From NCBI RefSeq assembly GCF_023913755.1, contig NZ_JAMXBJ010000050.1:62001-126000 (forward strand): a DNA stretch of 64,000 bases, given 5' to 3'. Under the pieces are notes generated by a model. That model did not search any database. It worked only from the letters and a program-made list of their open reading frames with translations, and was not told the DNA's origin. Shown here one piece after another: positions 58,576 through 64,000 of this stretch (positions within the stretch are counted from its first letter, which is position 1; every line of letters starts with the position of its first letter). The position numbers were made by a program, and so were the translations under genes. This stretch comes from Pseudarthrobacter cellobiosi (GTDB lineage: Bacteria > Actinomycetota > Actinomycetes > Actinomycetales > Micrococcaceae).

Positions 58576-60174
58576 TCAGGAATGAATTCGCGGCGCGTCG
58601 AAGAATTCCACCTCGAACCGGCACGACTGCCTGAAAGCCACCAGCATCGCCGCCCGTTCATCCGCGGAAGCACTCCGGCCGGCGTCGTCAGCCAAGGCGA
58701 TGGCGTCACGCGTGGCCTGGGCGAAATCCTCGTCAGCATAGGCCCGGAGCCAGTCGGCATAAGGATGTGCTGCCGGTGCACCCGCAGCCAGGAACTCCGC
58801 GTGGAGAGTCTGTCCCACTTCGGCATACAGCCAGAAGCACGGCAGTACCGCCGCCACGAGGACCGCGTAGCTGCCGGAGGCAGAGGCCGCCAGCAGGTGG
58901 TCCACGTAGGACTTGGTGACAGGTCCCAGGACGGAGTCCACTGTCCTGGTGCTTAGCCACGTGCGGTGCAGTTCGGACTCGACCTCAAGGCATTGCTGGG
59001 CCGACTTTGCCCAGAACAGCTGGGCGGCTTCCGTGGGCGCCAGCGCGCTGGCCCGGGCGAGGACCCGCGAATAGCCGTTGAGGTAGATGGCGTCCTGGGC
59101 GAGGTAATAGGCAAACTGTTCCTCAGCCAATGTGCCGGCCTCCAGGTCGCGGATGAAATCCAGCCCGTAGATGGCTGCAAGATCCGGCTCCGACGCCCGG
59201 CGCAGCGTCTCTGCGAACTCGCCGGCTGCCGGAACCTGTTGCATGTGGTGGAAGTGGTTGATGGGGCCGTTGCCCGCGCCCACCTCAAGTTGGTCAGAGG
59301 CCTGCAGCGCGCCCACCAGCCAGGGCTTCACTTGCCGTAATGCGGCTTCCCAGTCCCCCAGCCGGGCCTGAGCCGTGGCAATGGCCGATGACAGCGAGCA
59401 GCCGGTGCCGTGGCTGTTGCGCGTGGGGATCCTGTCCCCGCTCACCTCCACCACCTCCTGGGCGAGCAGCCCGGCAGCGTTGACCAGGGCATCCGGGCAC
59501 GCACCGCCGTCGAGATGGCCGCCCTTGACCAGTACGGTGGCACCGGCCGCGGCGGACAACCGCTGCCCCTGCCCGAGCGCGTCGTGCCATTCCCTCGCCT
59601 GCGGCTCCCCCACCAGGATGGCCAGTTCGGCCAGGTTGGGGGTGATCAGGTCCGCGAGCGGGAGCAGCTCCCGCAGGGCCGCCTCGGCAGACTCCTGCAG
59701 CAGCCGGTCGCCGCTCGTGGCCACCATCACCGGATCAAGAACGACGACGGCGGGACGCACCTTTTCCAGCCAGTCGCGGACCACGCCTATCACCGCAGCG
59801 TCGCCCAGCATGCCGATCTTGACCGCGTCGATGGTGATGTCGTCGCTGATGGCATCAAGCTGCTGGCCCAGGAAGGACGCAGGCGGGACGTGAACCGCCT
59901 GGACCCCCTGGGTGTTTTGGACCGTCAGCGCGGTGATGGCCGCCATGCCGTAGCCGCCAAGGGCGGCAATGCTTTTGAGGTCGGCCTGGACGCCCGCGCC
60001 CCCTGAAGGGTCCGATCCGGCAATGGACAGCACCCGCGGAACGTCACGCAACACCCGGACCGCAGAAGAGCGGCCTGGTGCGGGCCGGACCTCAGCCCGG
60101 GTTGCTGGGGCTTCCAGCAGAGCCGCCGCGGGTGTTGCAGGGGGAAGGACAGAAGTTGAAGCCAAAGGAGACAT
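58576..60174 (-). CDS. thiD: Bifunctional HMP/HMP-phosphate kinase and thiaminase II-like protein (ThiD-TenA fusion)
   Basis: The product has up to 532 residues. ThiD spans about 45-305: RVLSIAGSDPSGGAGVQADL, MAAITALTVQNTQGVQAVHV, KIGMLGDAAVIGVV, VVLDPVMVATSGDRLL, and the catalytic NSHGTGCSLSSAIATA. TenA spans about 320-532: FAETLRRASEPDLAAIYGLD, LAEEQFAYYLAQDAIYLNGY, AVLPCFWLYAEVG with the active Cys, and a final Glu in FRQSCRFEVEFFD. The first phosphorylates the pyrimidine of thiamine; the second salvages degraded thiamine. The start at 60174 touches the TPP riboswitch and adds 40 uncommon residues, so a later GTG is possible. Confidence 0.92.
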   Translation of the reverse strand: MSPLASTSVLPPATPAAALLEAPATRAEVRPAPGRSSAVRVLRDVPRVLSIAGSDPSGGAGVQADLKSIAALGGYGMAAITALTVQNTQGVQAVHVPPASFLGQQLDAISDDITIDAVKIGMLGDAAVIGVVRDWLEKVRPAVVVLDPVMVATSGDRLLQESAEAALRELLPLADLITPNLAELAILVGEPQAREWHDALGQGQRLSAAAGATVLVKGGHLDGGACPDALVNAAGLLAQEVVEVSGDRIPTRNSHGTGCSLSSAIATAQARLGDWEAALRQVKPWLVGALQASDQLEVGAGNGPINHFHHMQQVPAAGEFAETLRRASEPDLAAIYGLDFIRDLEAGTLAEEQFAYYLAQDAIYLNGYSRVLARASALAPTEAAQLFWAKSAQQCLEVESELHRTWLSTRTVDSVLGPVTKSYVDHLLAASASGSYAVLVAAVLPCFWLYAEVGQTLHAEFLAAGAPAAHPYADWLRAYADEDFAQATRDAIALADDAGRSASADERAAMLVAFRQSCRFEVEFFDAPRIHS

Positions 60175-60248
60175 CCCTTCGCCGGTGCTAACCGGACAGG
60201 TTCAACGGGTGTGGATCTCAGCCGGCTCTCTGCGCGGCACCCCGTGTC
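60173..60248 (-). promoter_or_regulatory. TPP (THI-box) riboswitch
   Basis: On the minus strand GGGGTGC begins the element, GGCTGAGA is the pyrimidine-binding part, then ACCCGTTGAACCTG and CCGGTTAGCACCGGCGAAGG complete the Thi box. These are the diagnostic conserved blocks in the right order. The 3' end runs into the thiD start, so ligand binding probably hides the start or its ribosome site and shuts off translation when thiamine pyrophosphate is plentiful. Confidence 0.95.
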
Positions 60249-60283
60249 AGTCACCAGCCTAGCGCTCCCCGGGACTTAACGCC

Positions 60284-60328
60284 GGACGCCCGGACGCAGC
60301 CTGTGATTCACAGGCACGTCCGGGCGCC
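60284..60328. terminator. Strong hairpin between rne and the thiD leader
   Basis: GGACGCCCGGACG (60284-60296) pairs with CGTCCGGGCGCC (60317-60328), one mismatch, and inside it GCCTGTG (60299-60305) pairs with CACAGGC (60309-60315) around ATT. It probably ends rne transcripts, although no T-run follows. Confidence 0.65.
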
Positions 60329-60355
60329 GTTGTATTGGCTTGCCCTACTGCTTGG

Positions 60356-63300
60356 TCAGAGCTCCGAGGCCGGAACTCCTACGCCCAGGATGATGGGCGC
60401 GTTGGCGGCAACCGGTTTGTCGGCCACAGGAGCCTTGACGGGCTCCGGCGCCTTGGCGGCGTGGGTGTGTCCGGCGGGAGCCGCCGGAGCGGCTTCGTGA
60501 TGCTCTACGGACGTGGCGTTGGCTGCGCCCTGGGCACGGCTGGCACTCCGGTTCCGCCGGGGACGGCGGGCGCGGGGCTCCTCGGTGTGGTCGGAGTAAT
60601 CCTTCTCCGCCACGGCTGGCTGCCGCTGGCGGGCAGGTTCGGCCGACTGGGTTTCAGTTGCCTGGACTGCCGACGGCGTGCTTTCCGCTACAGGTGCCGG
60701 CTCGCCAAGGTGGGCGAAGGCCTCCGCGAGGCGGTCAAGTGTCAGGGCAGGTGCGTGCGGCTGGTCATCGTGGTGCGCCACGAACGGAAGCACCACCTGT
60801 TCGCCGCCGAATGTCAGCACTGCGGCCGGGCGGCCGTTGGAGTCGGTTTCGGACTGCCCAACCGGAGCCGGCACCGGAGCCGCAGGCTGCCGGCCCGCGG
60901 CAGCGGATGCGTGAGCCACCTCGTCGTCATGCAGATGCGCAGCGTGGGCTGCGGCCGCAATGTTCGCAAGCGCTGCCCGCGTGGCCTCCGCTTTCGCATG
61001 GCGCTCGGCATCGCTGGCTTCCGGGTGGACCGTGTGGATCTGCACCGGAGCTGCCGGTACCGTTTCCAGCGGCTGTCCGCCGCGTCCGCGGCGGCGCTTC
61101 CGGTCAGTGCGGCCACCCGGCTGGCTGTCCGGGCGCTGGCTGTCGGTGCGTATGTTATCGGTGCGCTGGGTTTCCGGGCGGCTGTCCACACGCTGCACGT
61201 GGTGCTCTGCGGCTACCGTATTGGCGCGGCGGTGTTCCACGGGGTCGTCGTGGGTGACGATCCCGCGGCCTGCACAGGTTTCGCACTGCTCGCCGAAGAC
61301 TTCCAGGAGCCCGGTGCCCATGCGCTTGCGCGTCATCTGCACGAGGCCCAGCGAGGTCACTTCGGCCACCTGGTGCTTGGTCCGGTCGCGGCCCAGGCAT
61401 TCCACCATGCGGCGGAGGACCAGGTCGCGGTTGGATTCGAGGACCATATCGATGAAGTCGATGACGATGATGCCGCCGATGTCGCGGAGCCGGAGCTGCC
61501 GGACCACTTCTTCAGCTGCCTCGAGGTTGTTCTTGGTGACGGTTTCCTCGAGGTTGCCGCCGCTGCCGGTGAACTTGCCGGTGTTGACGTCCACCACGGT
61601 CATGGCTTCGGTGCGGTCGATGACCAGCGAGCCGCCCGAAGGCAGGAAGACCTTGCGTTCCAGGGCCTTGTGGATCTGCTCATCGATCCGCCACGCAGCG
61701 AAGATGTCCTGGTCCTTGGTCCACTTTTCCAGGCGGCCCACGAGGTCCGGGGCCACGTAGGTGACGTAGGCCTCGATGGTGTCCCAGGCCTCTTCACCGG
61801 AGACGATCAGCTTGGAGAAGTCCTCGTTGAAGACGTCACGGACCACCTTGATGGTGAGGTCAGGTTCGCCGTAGAGCAGCTCCGGCGCGAGGATCTTGGT
61901 GGACGTGGACTGGCTTTCGATGCCCTCCCACTGCGCGCGCAGCCGGTTGATGTCGTGCGTGAGCTCCTCTTCCGAGGCGCCTTCGGCAGCGGTGCGGACG
62001 ATGACGCCGGCGTGCTCCGGGAGGCGGTCCTTGAGGATGCGCTTGAGGCGGTTGCGCTCGACGTCGGGCAGTTTGCGGGAGATGCCGGTCATGGAGCCGC
62101 CGGGCACATAGACCAGGTAGCGGCCGGGCAGCGAGATCTGGCTGGTCAAGCGTGCACCCTTGTGGCCCACGGGATCCTTGGTGACCTGGACCAGGACGGT
62201 GTCGCCGGACTTGAGCGCGTTTTCGATCCGGCGCTGCTTGCCTTCGAGGTTAACGGCTTCCCAGTTCACTTCACCGGCGTACAGGACGGCGTTGCGGCCG
62301 CGTCCGATGTCAACAAACGCCGCTTCCATGGACGGCAGGACGTTCTGCACCTTGCCGAGGTAAACGTTGCCGATCAGGGAGTCCTGCTGGGTCTTGGAGA
62401 CAAAGTGTTCGGCCAGGACGCCGTCTTCAAGGACGCCGATCTGGATTCTGTCGTCGCGCTGGCGGACGATCATCTGCCGGTCAACGGATTCACGGCGGGC
62501 CAGGAATTCGGCCTCGGTGATGACTGTGCGGCGGCGGCCGGTGTCGCGGGATTCGCGGCGGCGCTGCTTCTTGGCTTCGAGGCGGGTGGAGCCCTTGACG
62601 GACGTGACGCGGTTGTTGACCGGCGCTTCGGTGGCGGCGCGGGGCGCGCGGACGCGGGTCACCGTGTTGGGCGGGTCGTCGCCTTCTCCTCCGGTCAGTT
62701 CCAGGTCCTGGTCGCCACGGCGGCGGCGGCGGCGACGACGGGACGTCACGCCCTCATCGGCCTGCCCGGCGGAGTCCTCATCGGTTTCTTCGGCTGCGCC
62801 GTCGTCGCCTTCGTTATCGGCGTCAGCATCGCTTTCGCCGGTGCGGCTACGCCCGCGGCGTCCACGGCTGCGGCGCCTGCGGCGGCCGTTGGCGTCGTCC
62901 GCTTCGCCTTCTTCGACGTCGTCCTCTTCCGGCTCTTCAACCACGGCAGCAACCGGCGCGGGGCGGACCACGGTGCTGAGGTCAGGGGCCTGAAAAAGTA
63001 CGGATGTGGTGGACGCTGGCTCAAGGAACAGTGAACTGAACGGGCTGGCAGTCTCAGCAGAAGCTGGCTCTTCAGCCGGCGCGGCGGCAGCGTTGACCGG
63101 GGCAGCGTTGACGGGGGCGACGGCGGCTGCTGCGGGCGCGGCGGCCGCCGCAGCGGCGACCTCCTCTGCTTCCGGGGCCTGCGTTGCTGCAGTTTCAGGG
63201 GCTGCCTGCTCCGGAGCTGTCTGTTCTACGGCCGCAGGAGCGACGTCGGGGGCCGAGGTTTTGCGGGTGGCCACGCGGCGGCGGCGGACAGGCTTGGTCT

Positions 63301-63649
63301 CCGCTGCAGCCTCAGGGGTCGCGGATTCGACGGCGGCAGTCTCCACCGCGGCAGTCTCTACGGCGGTCTCGGTAACAACGGCGGCTGGTGCTTCCAGAAC
63401 CTCAACGGCGAAGGCCGGCAACGGTTCGGCGGCGACCACCGTCTTACGTGCACGGGTCCGGCGCACCGGCGCCTCAGGCTCTAGTGCGGCATCTGCCGCA
63501 GGCTCAGTCTGGGCGTCGGCGTCAGTCACGGGTGCGGGCTCTGCGGCCTTCGGCACTGCCTTCCGACGCGTCCGGGTGACTTTCTTGGGCGCTTCCGTAG
63601 CCTCGGCGACGGCTTCATCATTAACGGCTGGTGCTTGTTCGTTTTCCAT
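60356..63649 (-). CDS. rne: Ribonuclease E/G
   Basis: The ATG at 63649 with AGGAG upstream gives 1097 residues. An N-terminal third is Ala/Glu/Thr/Pro-rich with tandem VETAA units and several RRRR patches. The S1 domain begins near residue 427 (IGNVYLGKVQNVLPSMEAAF). The catalytic Asp residues lie in VVDVNTGKF (about 690) and IIVIDFIDM (about 728), and CETCAGRG at about 789 is the zinc link. The C-terminal 300 residues are disordered and basic. It cuts RNA at single-stranded AU-rich sites and shapes mRNA decay and rRNA maturation. The core in the middle, with long arms on both sides, is the actinobacterial form. Confidence 0.96.
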   Translation of the reverse strand: MENEQAPAVNDEAVAEATEAPKKVTRTRRKAVPKAAEPAPVTDADAQTEPAADAALEPEAPVRRTRARKTVVAAEPLPAFAVEVLEAPAAVVTETAVETAAVETAAVESATPEAAAETKPVRRRRVATRKTSAPDVAPAAVEQTAPEQAAPETAATQAPEAEEVAAAAAAAPAAAAVAPVNAAPVNAAAAPAEEPASAETASPFSSLFLEPASTTSVLFQAPDLSTVVRPAPVAAVVEEPEEDDVEEGEADDANGRRRRRSRGRRGRSRTGESDADADNEGDDGAAEETDEDSAGQADEGVTSRRRRRRRRGDQDLELTGGEGDDPPNTVTRVRAPRAATEAPVNNRVTSVKGSTRLEAKKQRRRESRDTGRRRTVITEAEFLARRESVDRQMIVRQRDDRIQIGVLEDGVLAEHFVSKTQQDSLIGNVYLGKVQNVLPSMEAAFVDIGRGRNAVLYAGEVNWEAVNLEGKQRRIENALKSGDTVLVQVTKDPVGHKGARLTSQISLPGRYLVYVPGGSMTGISRKLPDVERNRLKRILKDRLPEHAGVIVRTAAEGASEEELTHDINRLRAQWEGIESQSTSTKILAPELLYGEPDLTIKVVRDVFNEDFSKLIVSGEEAWDTIEAYVTYVAPDLVGRLEKWTKDQDIFAAWRIDEQIHKALERKVFLPSGGSLVIDRTEAMTVVDVNTGKFTGSGGNLEETVTKNNLEAAEEVVRQLRLRDIGGIIVIDFIDMVLESNRDLVLRRMVECLGRDRTKHQVAEVTSLGLVQMTRKRMGTGLLEVFGEQCETCAGRGIVTHDDPVEHRRANTVAAEHHVQRVDSRPETQRTDNIRTDSQRPDSQPGGRTDRKRRRGRGGQPLETVPAAPVQIHTVHPEASDAERHAKAEATRAALANIAAAAHAAHLHDDEVAHASAAAGRQPAAPVPAPVGQSETDSNGRPAAVLTFGGEQVVLPFVAHHDDQPHAPALTLDRLAEAFAHLGEPAPVAESTPSAVQATETQSAEPARQRQPAVAEKDYSDHTEEPRARRPRRNRSASRAQGAANATSVEHHEAAPAAPAGHTHAAKAPEPVKAPVADKPVAANAPIILGVGVPASEL

Positions 63650-64000
63650 ATGTGGCAACACTCCTGCCCCTGACGTACCCCCACATCCGGCACCCATTGG
63701 GGCACATATTGTCAAACCCGCAGGCGTTGACAGAAGTCAAGTGGATACTCCCAGGTTCGCACCGGCAGAGGGGTGCGGCAGCCCGTGGGAGCCGTCGGCT
63801 GTGTCCTGAAACCCGTTGTTCTACACGCCACAACCAGGTGCCGACCAATGGAATTGCGGGAAGCCGGATCAGAGAATCCGAAGCCTGCCCTGCTCATCAT
63901 TGGCGGTCTTGAAACAAGCCACCGGACCGGAGTCCGAATGTGGGTCGGCCTCCAGCCATGTACATTCTCTCACACCCGGGCTGAAAGACGGCGGAACCAC
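63650..64000 (-). promoter_or_regulatory. Long rne leader region
   Basis: These 351 bases carry no gene I can support. TTGACTTCTGTCAA forms a small inverted repeat near 63727-63740 and a TTGACA follows at about 63717-63712, but neither has a clear -10. RNase E genes often have long leaders used for autoregulation. A frame without a named family runs from the window edge to a stop at 63869-63871. Confidence 0.3.

Noticed and set aside
60335..63034. Plus-strand open frame of about 900 codons opposite rne
   Set aside because: The minus strand encodes RNase E with all catalytic motifs. The opposite frame is open only because of codon bias.
63869..64000. Minus-strand frame open from the window edge to a TGA
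   Set aside because: The 43 codons could be the end of a gene before rne, but codon use is not convincing and no motif is recognised.

Overview
The window comes from a high-GC Gram-positive bacterium, most likely an Arthrobacter-type member of the Micrococcaceae (Actinobacteria). This rests on the uniformly GC-rich coding sequence with frequent GTG and TTG starts, the nrdHIEF order, an actinobacterial-type rne with a long low-complexity N-terminus, the rplU-rpmA-obg-proB-proA-nadD-rsfS block, and a ThiD-TenA fusion under a TPP riboswitch. No database search was run; all family calls come from reading translated sequence.

Positions 1-20000 are mostly accessory. A secreted dienelactone-hydrolase-like lipoprotein runs off the left edge. 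Next is an unusual fusion of GTP cyclohydrolase II (RibA) to a flavin-dependent monooxygenase, divergent from a MarR regulator across an operator-rich gap. An overlapping GMC oxidoreductase/aldehyde dehydrogenase pair follows, then a RelE/Phd toxin-antitoxin pair and an FAD monooxygenase. At 8481-11286 an NrtR-type Nudix repressor faces an SPFH (band 7) protein and a divergent NAD-kinase-like protein, with two matched 21-bp palindromes between them. From 11400 to 12720 two neighbouring genes (SDR, GyrI-like) are broken. After that come membrane proteins, an FAD-Rieske oxidoreductase, a cupredoxin lipoprotein, a second toxin-antitoxin pair, a VOC protein, an aminotransferase and a broken DUF4352-type gene.

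Positions 20000-36000 hold nrdHIEF (with a NrdR-box-like palindrome and DnaA-box-like motifs upstream), a SARP-type regulator, a three-gene lipid-modifying operon (FAD oxidoreductase, DUF1365, Cfa-type methyltransferase) divergent from a LysR regulator, a DUF2004 protein, and the metF-metE methionine operon. Positions 35677-40883 form an overlapping MoxR/DUF58/von Willebrand factor A cluster resembling Bat operons. An ABC sugar-type uptake system without its own ATPase follows with a ROK regulator, then a methyltransferase, a flavin monooxygenase, a PhnA/YjdM-type zinc-ribbon protein and a second Cfa-type methyltransferase.

Positions 50000-64000 are core genome: two identical tRNA-Ala(GGC) genes, then rsfS, an Ala/Pro/Gln-rich membrane protein, nadD, proA, proB, obg, rpmA, rplU, thiD-tenA with its TPP riboswitch, and rne, all read on the minus strand.

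The best candidates for something undescribed are the RibA-monooxygenase fusion with its MarR operators and the NrtR/SPFH/NAD-kinase-like locus with its twin operators.
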